Origin: Candidatus Neomicrothrix sp. UBA2131
GTDB lineage: Bacteria > Actinomycetota > Acidimicrobiia > Acidimicrobiales > MedAcidi-G1
Direction: 5' to 3'
Length of the DNA stretch: 49,602 nucleotides
Assembly (NCBI GenBank): GCA_002329075.1
Contig: DCXR01000007.1
Location: 35,897 to 85,498, forward strand
Position numbers and translations under genes: made by a program. This document shows, piece by piece, positions 18,086 to 26,433 of this stretch. Position 1 is the stretch's first letter. Every line of letters starts with the position of its first letter. The notes below the pieces were generated by a model that was given only the letters and a program-made list of their open reading frames with translations, made no database searches and was not told where the DNA came from.

Positions 18086-18432
18086 CAGGTGAGTCTCGCA
18101 CAGCATCCCGAGGGTGTCGGGAGCTCGGTGGCTCCGGGATGTAGGTAGTCGTCGATACCCGATATCTCGATCCTCCAGGTCGGGCAGACCGCCGGTGGCG
18201 GTTCCGAGGCCCACGTCCGGCAGTTCGCTGCCGGATGGGTGGCCGACAATGCCGACATCGTCACCGACCGGCGCGAAGTCGCCACCGCCGGTTGACCCGG
18301 TGACAGGCTCTTGGCCGACATGTGGGACGGGGGAGGCCGGTAGTTCCCGAAGTGATACCTTTGCGCCCGGTGCTGGGGGAGTTGGTGGGCAGCCCAGTCT
18401 GAGACACCCGGCCCGATCAGAAGGGGATCCGA
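18086..18432. other. Divergent intergenic region with a stable TTCG-loop hairpin
   Basis: These 347 nt separate the start of the AhpD-like selenoprotein (minus) from proV (plus). TCCGGCAG (18216-18223) and CTGCCGGA (18228-18235) form a perfect 8-bp stem with loop TTCG, extendable by two pairs to 18214-18237. It is the strongest hairpin in the region and could be a terminator, attenuator or part of a leader. The proV promoter candidate lies downstream of it. No convincing additional gene is seen. Confidence 0.5.
18356..18361 (+). promoter_or_regulatory. Putative extended -10 box for proVW
   Basis: TGATACCTT contains TACCTT preceded by TG, an extended -10 pattern. It would give a leader of about 70 nt before proV, which has AAGGGG shortly before its ATG. 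Confidence 0.35.
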
Positions 18433-19656
18433 ATGACCGAACAGGGCGAGTCGATCGTCTCGCTGCAGAACGTCTACAAGATCTTCGGTCCGGACCCCGG
18501 AGGCAGGGCCTACGACCTGTCCAGGGCGGGCGTGCACAAGGACGAGGTCCAGCGCCTGTCCGGCCATGTCGTGGGCATGAAGGACGTCTCGTTCACCGTG
18601 AACAAGGGCGAGATCTTCGTCGTGATGGGCCTGTCGGGTTCCGGAAAGTCCACGGCGATCCGAACCGTCAACAAACTCCACGACATCACCGCTGGAAAGG
18701 TGACAGTCGACGGTACCAATGTCCAGGAACTCCGTGGCTCGGCTCTCCAGACGTTCCGGCGCGAAAAGATGGGGATGGTCTTCCAGCACTTCGCTCTATT
18801 CCCCCACCGGAACATCATCGACAACACGGGCTACGGCCTCAAGGTGCAGGGCGCCCCCAAGAAGGAACGTGATGCTGCCGCACTGAAGGCGTTGGCAATG
18901 GTCGGCCTCGAGGCGTATGCCAACAACGCCGTCGGAGAACTCTCCGGAGGGATGCAGCAGCGTGTCGGCCTGGCCCGGGCGTTGTGCAGCGATCCACCGA
19001 TCCTGCTCATGGACGAGGCGTTCAGCGCCCTCGACCCGCTCATCCGTCGCCAGATGCAGGACGAGTTGATGATCATCCAGGAGAGGCTCCACAAGACGAT
19101 CCTGTTCATCACCCACGACCTGAACGAGGCCCTACGTATCGGCAACCGGGTGTGCATCCTGCGCGACGGATACGTCGTCCAGATCGGCACCCCCGAGGAG
19201 ATCCTGACCGAGCCGGCCAACAGCTACGTCGCCGAGTTCACCCAGGACGTCGATCAGGGCAGGGTCATCGACGTCGTCAACGTCATGCAGGATCCGGTCG
19301 TCATCGAAGCATCCGACACCCTTGCATCGGCGGTCGACCGACTCGGTGAGCGGGGAGGCGGCTTCGTCGTCGACGACGCCGGCCGCCCCACGGGGATGCT
19401 CGCGGTGGCCGATGCCGGAAGCGCCCTGGCCCACGGCACCTCCCTGTTGGCCGATGTCCTGCGTGCCGACTTCGCCACGACGACGGCCACCGCGCGGCTC
19501 AACGAGGTGTACGCGGCGGCCGGCCTCGGCTTTCCGATCGCCGTGCTCGACGACGCCGGGTGCCTCATCGGCGAACTCGAGCCCCGCGAGATCATGGAGG
19601 AGATGGGCCGCGTCGAACAGCTCATAGACGGCTTCGAGCGGGAGGTGTTCCTGTGA
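18433..19656 (+). CDS. proV: Glycine betaine/proline-type ABC transporter ATP-binding protein
   Basis: A 407-residue ATPase of the ProV/OpuA family. Walker A is GLSGSGKST at about 66-74, the signature ELSGGMQQR at about 170-178 and Walker B ILLMDEAFS at about 191-199. The ProV-type N-terminal stretch before Walker A and the DLNEAL region are present. Residues from about 275 to 400 form a tandem CBS region, the part that senses ionic strength in OpuA. It would drive uptake of betaine, carnitine, choline or proline, which suits the catabolic genes nearby. Its stop overlaps the GTG of proW (GTGA). Confidence 0.92.
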   Translation: MTEQGESIVSLQNVYKIFGPDPGGRAYDLSRAGVHKDEVQRLSGHVVGMKDVSFTVNKGEIFVVMGLSGSGKSTAIRTVNKLHDITAGKVTVDGTNVQELRGSALQTFRREKMGMVFQHFALFPHRNIIDNTGYGLKVQGAPKKERDAAALKALAMVGLEAYANNAVGELSGGMQQRVGLARALCSDPPILLMDEAFSALDPLIRRQMQDELMIIQERLHKTILFITHDLNEALRIGNRVCILRDGYVVQIGTPEEILTEPANSYVAEFTQDVDQGRVIDVVNVMQDPVVIEASDTLASAVDRLGERGGGFVVDDAGRPTGMLAVADAGSALAHGTSLLADVLRADFATTTATARLNEVYAAAGLGFPIAVLDDAGCLIGELEPREIMEEMGRVEQLIDGFEREVFL

Positions 19657-21752
19657 GTAGCGTGCTGGCCCAATCCGGCGTCCAGGGCGACAACGTCGGC
19701 ATCTTCGACCCCACGATCCTCGACCAGTGGGAGGTACCGTTCGGAGACTGGGTCGACCAGATGGTCGACTGGATCGACGGCAACCTCGCCTGGCTGCTCG
19801 ATGCCATCCGTTGGCCGTTCGCCTTCCTCCTCGAGAACTTCGTCGACAACATCCTGTCTGAACTCCCGTGGGTCTGGGTGGTTCTGGCAACAGCGGTCAT
19901 CGGCGCCCTGGTACGTACGCCGAAGGTCGGGGTGGCAGCCGGCCTCGCCATGGCCTTCTGTGGCCTCCTCGGAACCGCCTACTGGATCGAGACCGTCAGG
20001 ACGGTCGGCATGGTCCTGGTTGCGGTTGTCCTGTGTGCCATCGTCGGCATTCCCCTCGGGATCCTCTGCGGTCGCCTGGACTCCGTCTGGAACGTGGTCC
20101 GTCCCGTACTCGACGCGATGCAGGTCGTCCACGCCTTCGTCTACATGCTGCCCGTCATCTTCTTCTGGAGCATCGGCGTGGTGCCCGGGACGATGGTGAC
20201 AATGGTGTTCGCGCTGCCACCGCTGATTCGACTCACCAACCTGGGCATCAGGCAGGTACCAGAGGACGTGGTCGAGGCCAGCCGGGCCTACGGCGCCACG
20301 GAGATGCGCGTCCTCATCGATGTCCAGCTTCCGCTGGCACGTCCGGCGCTGATGACCGGCCTCAACCAGACGCTGCTCATGTCGATCGCCATGATCGGAA
20401 TCGCCGCCATCATGGGCGCCGGTGGTCTCGGGCGCCTCGTCTACAAGGCCGTCCAGAACTTCGACATTGCCGCTTCCGCCTCATCCGGCCTGGCACTCTT
20501 CCTGGTGGCAGTGGTGCTGGACCGCCTCTCACAACCCGAGGTCTCCGACGGTGGCAACATGTTCGCCAGGATCCATCAGGCCTGGACACACCGCAGGGAT
20601 CCGGAAGCACTGCTCGAAGGTGTCGACGATGCATCACCCAGGTCGGAAGACGCGGATGAGGGTGAGAGCTTCGCTCCGTCGATCGGCCGGGAACGGACCG
20701 GAATGCTCCTCGTCGGCATCGGTGGAGTAGTGGCGGTCCTGTCGCTGTTCATGACCTGGACACAAGATGCCGGTCACCTCAGCGGACACGCCCGTTTCGC
20801 CGACAACGACCTGGCCGGGCAGACGTTCGATGGGTTTGCCGCCTCCGGGGGTTCATGGATCGGCTATTTCACCCTCGGCATCGGCCTCTTCCTGGTGATC
20901 TCCTCCGTCGTGTTCCTGCGACGCCCCGGCAGCGGGTCCCGGTGGTTCAGTCCCGATGGGGCGACCATGGCATCGATCGCGATGTTGCTCACCGTGCTGA
21001 CCCATATCGTCGCACGCTCGGCCCCGCTGACCGTGTCCTACAGCCACGGGACCGGGGCGTACCTGGCGCTTGCCGCGGCGACCGTGGCGACCGTCGGATC
21101 GGTCATGGCCCTGATGGTCGCCCCGTACTCGCCGTTGAGGCCGATCAGCCTCAGGATCGGATGGTCCCGGGTCTTCTCTGCATCCGTGGCACTCGTAGTC
21201 ATCGGGGTCGGCGCCATATCCGGTTGGACCTTCGATGAGCGACTCTCCAACCAACTCACCGACGAGCAGCAGGCCGAGGTCGAGCGCCTCCAACAGGAAG
21301 CCAGGGACTTTCCGGAAACGGCCGCGCTGAACACCCTCGCCGTCGGTCGGATCCACAACACTGCCCGCCTCTCGAGCAAGGTAATCCTCGACGGTGTCAC
21401 CGAGGATGGCGCCGGCCTCGGTCGGTTGGCCCTTGTCACCGGAATGATCGGTGCGGTCTTCATGCTTCCCGCTGCGGGTGTCTTCGGCCACGGTGACCGT
21501 TGGAAGTGGCGGTGGAGTGCGGTCACCGGCGGCCTCGGCCTCGGCACCCTGATGGTTGGCATGTCGTGGGCCGCAAGCGTCATGCGCGTCAGCCCGCCGT
21601 TGCTCGTCAGCGGTGCAGGTGTGCTGCTCACGATGTGCGGCGGGTTCTTCCTGTTCGCTTCGTCGCGGCCGATGCTGATCGAGTTCCACCGGAAGAAGGT
21701 CTACGACGACGACCCGTCGCCAGAGGCTGAGGCGGTGCTCGCCGCCGAGTAG
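19653..21752 (+). CDS. proW: Glycine betaine-type ABC permease (ProW) with a large C-terminal membrane extension
   Basis: A 699-residue protein, more than twice the usual ProW length (about 300). Residues 1 to about 290 are a normal permease, including the signature region EASRAYGATEMRVLIDVQLPLARPALMTGL. After a charged linker (about 295-345), a second half of about 350 residues contains roughly eight hydrophobic segments (near 349-369, 405-425, 440-457, 470-490, 510-528, 590-612, 622-642 and 648-670). Between the fifth and sixth lies a charged, helix-prone stretch (EQQAEVERLQQEARDF). I recognise no domain in this half. The start is GTG at 19653, overlapping proV. No binding-protein gene follows. 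A hairpin comes directly after the stop. Confidence 0.88.
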   Translation: MSSVLAQSGVQGDNVGIFDPTILDQWEVPFGDWVDQMVDWIDGNLAWLLDAIRWPFAFLLENFVDNILSELPWVWVVLATAVIGALVRTPKVGVAAGLAMAFCGLLGTAYWIETVRTVGMVLVAVVLCAIVGIPLGILCGRLDSVWNVVRPVLDAMQVVHAFVYMLPVIFFWSIGVVPGTMVTMVFALPPLIRLTNLGIRQVPEDVVEASRAYGATEMRVLIDVQLPLARPALMTGLNQTLLMSIAMIGIAAIMGAGGLGRLVYKAVQNFDIAASASSGLALFLVAVVLDRLSQPEVSDGGNMFARIHQAWTHRRDPEALLEGVDDASPRSEDADEGESFAPSIGRERTGMLLVGIGGVVAVLSLFMTWTQDAGHLSGHARFADNDLAGQTFDGFAASGGSWIGYFTLGIGLFLVISSVVFLRRPGSGSRWFSPDGATMASIAMLLTVLTHIVARSAPLTVSYSHGTGAYLALAAATVATVGSVMALMVAPYSPLRPISLRIGWSRVFSASVALVVIGVGAISGWTFDERLSNQLTDEQQAEVERLQQEARDFPETAALNTLAVGRIHNTARLSSKVILDGVTEDGAGLGRLALVTGMIGAVFMLPAAGVFGHGDRWKWRWSAVTGGLGLGTLMVGMSWAASVMRVSPPLLVSGAGVLLTMCGGFFLFASSRPMLIEFHRKKVYDDDPSPEAEAVLAAE

Positions 21753-21772
21753 CGGTCGGACCCAGCCGACCG
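21753..21772 (+). terminator. Putative hairpin terminator after proW
   Basis: CGGTCGG (21753-21759), loop ACCCAG, CCGACCG (21766-21772): a perfect 7-bp stem beginning at the base after the proW stop codon. A G-rich run follows instead of T residues, so it would be the T-less type. Confidence 0.5.
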
Positions 21773-21814
21773 GGGCGGGGTCGCTCTTGGCGGCCTCGTT
21801 CGCCGTCTGCCTAA

Positions 21815-22139
21815 CCCGGTGGTCAGGTTGCCGAGCAGTTCCCGGACCTCGGGTACCTGCTGTGTGGGCCCCTGCAGGTCGGGTACCGAGCGGATGGCGG
21901 TGCGGGCACCCACCACCTTCATGGTCCTGTGCACCCAACGCCCGTTGATCGACAACAGGCCGGTCGGCACCCCGTAGCACCGTCGCAGGAACGGTGCCGT
22001 CCCGGTCGGCTGCCTAGAGGGCGGTGAACAGTTCGGCCCGGAGGGTATTGTCCATGGCGTTGCGCTTCCCGGGCCGGTTCAGGGTGAGGCGCCGCACACC
22101 GGGACGGGGGTCGTCTGCAGGGACGAGTGTTTCGGTCAT
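21815..22139 (-). pseudogene. Decayed enoyl-CoA hydratase (crotonase) with amber codon and internal deletion
   Basis: The ATG at 22139 overlaps the stop of the upstream acyl-CoA dehydrogenase (ATGA), like an intact operon gene. It gives a normal crotonase N-terminus (RRLTLNRPGKRNAM) up to ELFTAL, where a TAG (22016-22014) stands where relatives have Glu. Crotonase-like sequence resumes in frame (AADRDGTV, then TVLRGAD), then the frame is lost. A second frame then gives GLLSINGRWVHRTMKVVGAR, which looks like the C-terminal third of a crotonase. Most of the catalytic centre, about 150-180 residues, is missing. The 3' boundary near 21815 is approximate. Confidence 0.7.
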
Positions 22140-23296
22140 CGTGCCCGGGGGAGGCCGAGGTGCCGCTCGGCGACGTTGTTGCGGTTGATCTCGGTGGTGC
22201 CCCCGTAGATGGTGGTCACCGGCGAGTGGCGGGCGTCGTAGTCGATCCACCCATCTGCGGCTGCCCCGGCGGTGTCGAAGCCGAGCAGCCCTTCGGCTCC
22301 TGCCATCTGCTGGAACCAGCCCACGGCCTGCTGGTAGCGGTCGGTGGCGTACAGCTTGGCCATCGAGCCCTCGAGGCCGGGAAGTCCCCCGGTGGCGGCG
22401 ATCCACGCCGCACGAAGGGTCAGCAGTTGGCCGACCTGGTTGGCGATGGCCGTGCGTGCGATGCGCTCGCGCAACAACGGGTCGTCGATCATCTGTCCGC
22501 CGTCGGGCGACGGTGCATCGGCCGCCCAGTTCCGGACATGACGGAGGAGCGGGACGGCCGGGTTGGTGCCACCCATGACACCGCGCTCGAAGGCCAGCGC
22601 CACGCCCATCACCGACCAACCGCCGTTCACGTCGCCAAGGCGCCACTCGTCCCCGATCCGGACCCCGTCGTAGAAGGTCGCATTGGTGCGCTCGGTCGCC
22701 ATGGTGGGCACGGGCTGGACCTCGATACCCGGCGAGTCCATCGGGACGAGGAACATGGTCAGGCCCTTGTGCTTCGGCACGTCGGGATCGGTGCGTGTGA
22801 GGAGGATCGCCCAGTCGGACTCGTGGGCCATCGTGGTCCACATCTTCTGGCCATCGATCACCCACTGGTCGCCGTCGCGCACCGCCCGGGTAGCGATGGC
22901 GGCCACGTCGGAACCGTGGTCGGGTTCGCTGTAGCCGAGGCAGCAGTTGAAGCGGCCGGTCAGGAGCCTGTCGAGCACCTGTTTGCGGTGGAAGTCGGTG
23001 CCGACGGCGTTGATGACCCCGGCCACCAGCATGGTGACGGCGAGTCCGTCGTAGGGAGCGCCGGCCTTCTCGAGTTCGTTGAACAGTATGTAGAGCTCGA
23101 TCGGGTCGCGGTCGCCGTAGCCGGGGACCGCCCCGGCCAACAGGCCGGCCTCGGCGAGGGCGGCGTTGAAGTCCTTGTCGTTGAACGTGCCGGTCCTATG
23201 CATCGTGGCGACCACCTCTTCGGTGAGGTTGGCGTCGAGGAAGGCACGGACCTCGCTGCGGAACTCGGCGGCGCGTGGAGAGAGGGAGAAGTCCAT
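22136..23296 (-). CDS. Acyl-CoA dehydrogenase (FadE, one of a pair)
   Basis: A 386-residue FAD acyl-CoA dehydrogenase with the middle-domain motif YSEPDHGSDVAAI and a C-terminal IYGGTTEINRNNVAERHLG. Gly stands where many members have the catalytic Glu (YEGT). The neighbour upstream is another, shorter acyl-CoA dehydrogenase whose stop overlaps this start (TGATG). Such adjacent unequal pairs often form heterotetramers in actinobacteria, for example in steroid side-chain breakdown. It is followed by a crotonase remnant, so this was probably a small beta-oxidation operon. The substrate is unknown. Confidence 0.85.
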   Translation of the reverse strand: MDFSLSPRAAEFRSEVRAFLDANLTEEVVATMHRTGTFNDKDFNAALAEAGLLAGAVPGYGDRDPIELYILFNELEKAGAPYDGLAVTMLVAGVINAVGTDFHRKQVLDRLLTGRFNCCLGYSEPDHGSDVAAIATRAVRDGDQWVIDGQKMWTTMAHESDWAILLTRTDPDVPKHKGLTMFLVPMDSPGIEVQPVPTMATERTNATFYDGVRIGDEWRLGDVNGGWSVMGVALAFERGVMGGTNPAVPLLRHVRNWAADAPSPDGGQMIDDPLLRERIARTAIANQVGQLLTLRAAWIAATGGLPGLEGSMAKLYATDRYQQAVGWFQQMAGAEGLLGFDTAGAAADGWIDYDARHSPVTTIYGGTTEINRNNVAERHLGLPRAR

Positions 23297-24345
23297 CAGG
23301 CGGCGTGCTCGGATGGTTCCAGAAGCAGGTCGGCGATGCGACGGCACTCGCGGGACGGGTCGCCCAGGGTCAGCGCCCATGCCCTGGCCCGCCGGTAGAA
23401 GAGCTGGATGTCGTACTCCTCGGCGAACCCGTAGCCGCCGTGCACGTGGAGTGAGCGGTCGGTGGCGGTTGCGGCGGCCTCGCCGGCGAACACCAGCGCC
23501 ATGCCGGCCAGGGTGGCGAAGTCGGTGACGTCGTTGTTGTCGAGGTCGTTGATGCCGTTGATGCCGGGACCGCCGTCTCCGGCCCAGGCTGCCTTGGCGG
23601 CAAGTAGCCGCGCTCCCTCGATGAGGCCGGGGAGGTCGGCGAGGAGGTGCTGGACCGCCTGGAAGGAGCCGATGGGCTTCCCGAACTGTTGGCGTTCCTT
23701 CGCGTAGTCGACCCCCAGGTCGAGGGCGGTGCGCCCGATCCCGACGAGCGCTCCGGCGGTGAGGGTGCGCCATTCGTCGAGCGCCCGGGCGTGGGCTGCA
23801 TGGGCCTCTGTGCCTTCGAGCAGGATCATGGCATCCCCGAGGGGGCGGTCGGCGAGCGGCAGGCAGCCGTGGTTGTCCAGGGCGACCCCGGGTGCGTCAC
23901 CGGAAGCCAGCACCAGTCGGTCACCGTCCAGACCCGCGACGTGTTGCGCCACGGCGCCGGCGGGGACCAGCCGACTGATGCCTCCCTGCGCCGGGCGCAG
24001 GGCCAGCGTGGCGATCTCGGTTCCCCCGACCACGGCGTCGGGGCATGCGCCGGTGGCGAAGAGGAGTCGGGCAGCGACCGCATGTTCGATGAAGGGGACT
24101 GGTGCGATCGCCGCACCGAGTTCTTCGGCAACGACGGCCAGGTCTGTCAACGAGGCGCCGCCGCCACCCGCAGATTCCGGCAGGCCCATGCCGGGCGCAC
24201 CGGTCTCGAGGAGACGATTCCAGGCCGGACCGTCGACGCCCAGGGGTTCGGCGGCGCGGGCGCGATCCGGGCCCGCCTCGGCGGTGAAGAAGTCGGCGAA
24301 GACCCCGCGGATCGTCTCCTGGTCGGCCGTGAGGGCGAGGTCCAC
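23296..24345 (-). CDS. Acyl-CoA dehydrogenase (FadE, partner subunit)
   Basis: A 349-residue acyl-CoA dehydrogenase-family protein, shorter than average. The N-terminal helical domain is recognisable, the FAD-binding middle domain is weak, and the C-terminal domain has YAKERQQFGKPIGSFQAVQHLLAD. Near the end it lacks the EGT motif (LGDPSREC instead). This fits the role of partner in a heteromeric FadE pair, with FAD and active-site residues shared with the next gene. It starts with GTG at 24345 and runs divergently from the crotonase at 24407. Confidence 0.83.
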   Translation of the reverse strand: MDLALTADQETIRGVFADFFTAEAGPDRARAAEPLGVDGPAWNRLLETGAPGMGLPESAGGGGASLTDLAVVAEELGAAIAPVPFIEHAVAARLLFATGACPDAVVGGTEIATLALRPAQGGISRLVPAGAVAQHVAGLDGDRLVLASGDAPGVALDNHGCLPLADRPLGDAMILLEGTEAHAAHARALDEWRTLTAGALVGIGRTALDLGVDYAKERQQFGKPIGSFQAVQHLLADLPGLIEGARLLAAKAAWAGDGGPGINGINDLDNNDVTDFATLAGMALVFAGEAAATATDRSLHVHGGYGFAEEYDIQLFYRRARAWALTLGDPSRECRRIADLLLEPSEHAA

Positions 24346-24394
24346 GACCTGACCCTACCGACGGCCCGCCATGGCTCCGGAACCGGGCCCCCGG

Positions 24395-24400
24395 TAGGGT
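24395..24400 (+). promoter_or_regulatory. Putative -10 box, leaderless crotonase transcript
   Basis: TAGGGT ends 6 nt before the ATG at 24407. No Shine-Dalgarno is present. Confidence 0.45.
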
Positions 24401-24406
24401 CCGGAC

Positions 24407-25204
24407 ATGTCAGATGGAAGCGCTGAACTCCTGATCGAGCGGGACGGTGATGTCGTCACCCTGACCCTGAACCGGCCCGAGGTCATGAACGCCATGACCT
24501 CGCAGAACTTCGCCGACTTCGGCGACGTCTGTCGCGACCTCGACAGGGATGAGACCGTGCGAGCCGTCGTGGTGATGGGCGCCGGGGGCAACTTCTGTTC
24601 GGGTGCCGACGTCGGACCACAGGCGGCCCGGGCCACCGGGGCAAAGCCGACAGTCCCGCTCCGGAACATGCGACGCATCAAGGAGTCGGCAATGGCCCTG
24701 CACGAACTCCAGCACCCCACGGTGGCAAAGGTGCGTGGTGTAGCCGCTGGCGCCGGCCTGAACCTTGCGCTGGGCTGCGACCTCGTCTATGCGTCCGACG
24801 ATTCCCGCTTCTCCGAGATATTCGCCCGAAGGGGGTTGACGATCGACTACGGAGGCTCGTGGGTGTTGCCGAGACGGGTGGGCCTCCATCGTGCCAAGGA
24901 ACTGGCGCTGCTCGCCGAGGTGATCGACGCCACCGAGGCGGACCGCATCGGACTCGTCAACCGGGTCCTCCCCGCCGCCGACCTGGACGCCCATGTCGCC
25001 GACGTGGTCGCCCGGATCGTCGCCGGCCCGCCGTTGGCGCTGTCGATGTCGAAGGCACTGCTGGACAACGGGGCGCAGACATCGATGAGCCAGGCGCTCG
25101 AGGCCGAAGGCCAGGCCCAGTCCACGAACTTCGCCACCCATGACGTGCGCGAGGCAGCCAGGGCCTGGATGGAAAAGCGCACAGCAGGATTCGAAGGGCA
25201 CTGA
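24407..25204 (+). CDS. Enoyl-CoA hydratase/isomerase family protein
   Basis: A 265-residue crotonase. The oxyanion-hole regions are visible as NFCSGADVG and the GAGLNLALGCDL stretch, and RRGLTIDYGGSWVLPRRVG precedes the usual C-terminal helices. At the second catalytic Glu position of hydratases it has Asp in the DYGGS stretch, which is common among crotonases with other reactions. The exact reaction and substrate are not shown. It stands alone, with a TANNNT box 6 nt before the start and 226 nt of featureless sequence after it. Confidence 0.85.
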   Translation: MSDGSAELLIERDGDVVTLTLNRPEVMNAMTSQNFADFGDVCRDLDRDETVRAVVVMGAGGNFCSGADVGPQAARATGAKPTVPLRNMRRIKESAMALHELQHPTVAKVRGVAAGAGLNLALGCDLVYASDDSRFSEIFARRGLTIDYGGSWVLPRRVGLHRAKELALLAEVIDATEADRIGLVNRVLPAADLDAHVADVVARIVAGPPLALSMSKALLDNGAQTSMSQALEAEGQAQSTNFATHDVREAARAWMEKRTAGFEGH

Positions 25205-25418
25205 ACCCGGCTCACAGGCCTCGCCGAACTCCCGACCCGACACCCCTCGTGCCCCCGCGTGTGCTCCCGGACTGCCGCGACCGGCGTCACCAACTCTGGC
25301 GGCACCACTGCTCGCCTCGGGGAAGGGGCGATGGCCCCCACGGTGCGAGATGCGAACTGCCGGCGATGGGATGCGATGTCCGGGCCGGGACCGGACGTAC
25401 CGGTTCGGGTCGGATGGC

Positions 25419-25424
25419 TAGTGT
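25419..25424 (+). promoter_or_regulatory. Putative -10 box, leaderless dipeptidase transcript
   Basis: TAGTGT ends 6 nt before the ATG at 25431. Just upstream, GTCCGG (25378-25383) and CCGGAC (25391-25396) form a 6-bp inverted repeat that could be an operator. Confidence 0.4.
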
Positions 25425-25430
25425 GCCGCG

Positions 25431-26429
25431 ATGTCGGCCACTGCCAACAGGACGCGTATCGACGAGGTCTATGACTCAGCGTTGGTCTGGGACGCCCATG
25501 CGGGGGTGTATCCGGACCCCGGGACCGACCTGTCCGGCCTGGAGAACTGGCGTCAGGCCGGCGTGAGCTTCGTCTCACTCAACGTCGCCTACGACATTCC
25601 GTCGTGGGAGCAGGCGTTTCGGGTGCTCGCCACCTACCGACGGTTCATCGGGTCACATCCCGACCGCTACCTCATCGCCGGGACGGTCGACGACGTCCGC
25701 GGGGCGAAGGCCGAGGGGCGGCTGGCGGTGGCCTTCGACCTCGAGGGGATGTGTGCCCTCGACGGGGACCTCGGCATGGTCGCCCTGCTCCACGAGTTGG
25801 GGGTGCGGCAGGCGTTGTTCGCCTACAACCTCAACAATGAGGCGGGCGGTGGCTGTCATGACGAGGACACCGGCCTGACCGAGTTCGGTCGAGCGGTCGT
25901 GCACGAGATGAACCGCGTCGGGATGGTCGTGGACTGTTCGCACTCGGCCTACCGGACCACGATGGAGGCGATGGAGATCTCCGTCGACCCCGTCGTCTTC
26001 TCGCACTCGAACGCGAGGGCCCTGTGGGACCATGAGCGCAACATCCACGACGATCAGGCCCTGGCGTGCGCGGCTACCGGCGGCGTGGTCGGTGTCACCG
26101 GCGTCGGCATCTTCCTCGGCGACAACGACAGTTCGACCGATCGCCTGGTCGAACACATCTGCCACTACGTCGACCTCCTCGGACCCGACCATGTGGGCAT
26201 CGGCCTCGACCACGTCCACGTGGCCTTCGACCTGGCCGACGAGGTCAGCGGCAGGCCTGACTACTGGCCGCCCGGCCAGCAGTACGACACCCCCGGAATC
26301 ACCTTCGCCCACCCGGGGCAGGTACACGCAATCTGCGACCGGTTGCTCGCCAGGGGGCTTTCCGACGCCGAGACGACCGGGATCCTCGGCGGCAACTTCC
26401 TCCGGGTCGCCGAACAGGTGTGGGGCTGA
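25431..26429 (+). CDS. Membrane dipeptidase family protein (peptidase M19)
   Basis: A 332-residue M19-family amidohydrolase-fold protein. The bridging Glu is in AFDLEGM, the metal-binding histidines are in VVDCSHSAYRT and VVFSHSNAR, and the late Asp is in GIGLDHVH. The N-terminal HxD metal motif reads WDAHAGVY: the His is kept but the Asp is Gly, so the first metal site may be altered. There is no signal peptide, so it is probably cytoplasmic. It would cleave dipeptides or a related amide. It is followed 4 nt later by an MmgE/PrpD gene, so the two probably share a pathway. Confidence 0.85.
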   Translation: MSATANRTRIDEVYDSALVWDAHAGVYPDPGTDLSGLENWRQAGVSFVSLNVAYDIPSWEQAFRVLATYRRFIGSHPDRYLIAGTVDDVRGAKAEGRLAVAFDLEGMCALDGDLGMVALLHELGVRQALFAYNLNNEAGGGCHDEDTGLTEFGRAVVHEMNRVGMVVDCSHSAYRTTMEAMEISVDPVVFSHSNARALWDHERNIHDDQALACAATGGVVGVTGVGIFLGDNDSSTDRLVEHICHYVDLLGPDHVGIGLDHVHVAFDLADEVSGRPDYWPPGQQYDTPGITFAHPGQVHAICDRLLARGLSDAETTGILGGNFLRVAEQVWG

Positions 26430-26433
26430 CGTC

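Noticed and set aside
17414..18148. A 244-codon open frame on the plus strand across the AhpD-like region.
   Set aside because: It is the antisense of the selenoprotein gene plus flanking sequence, with no recognisable domain.
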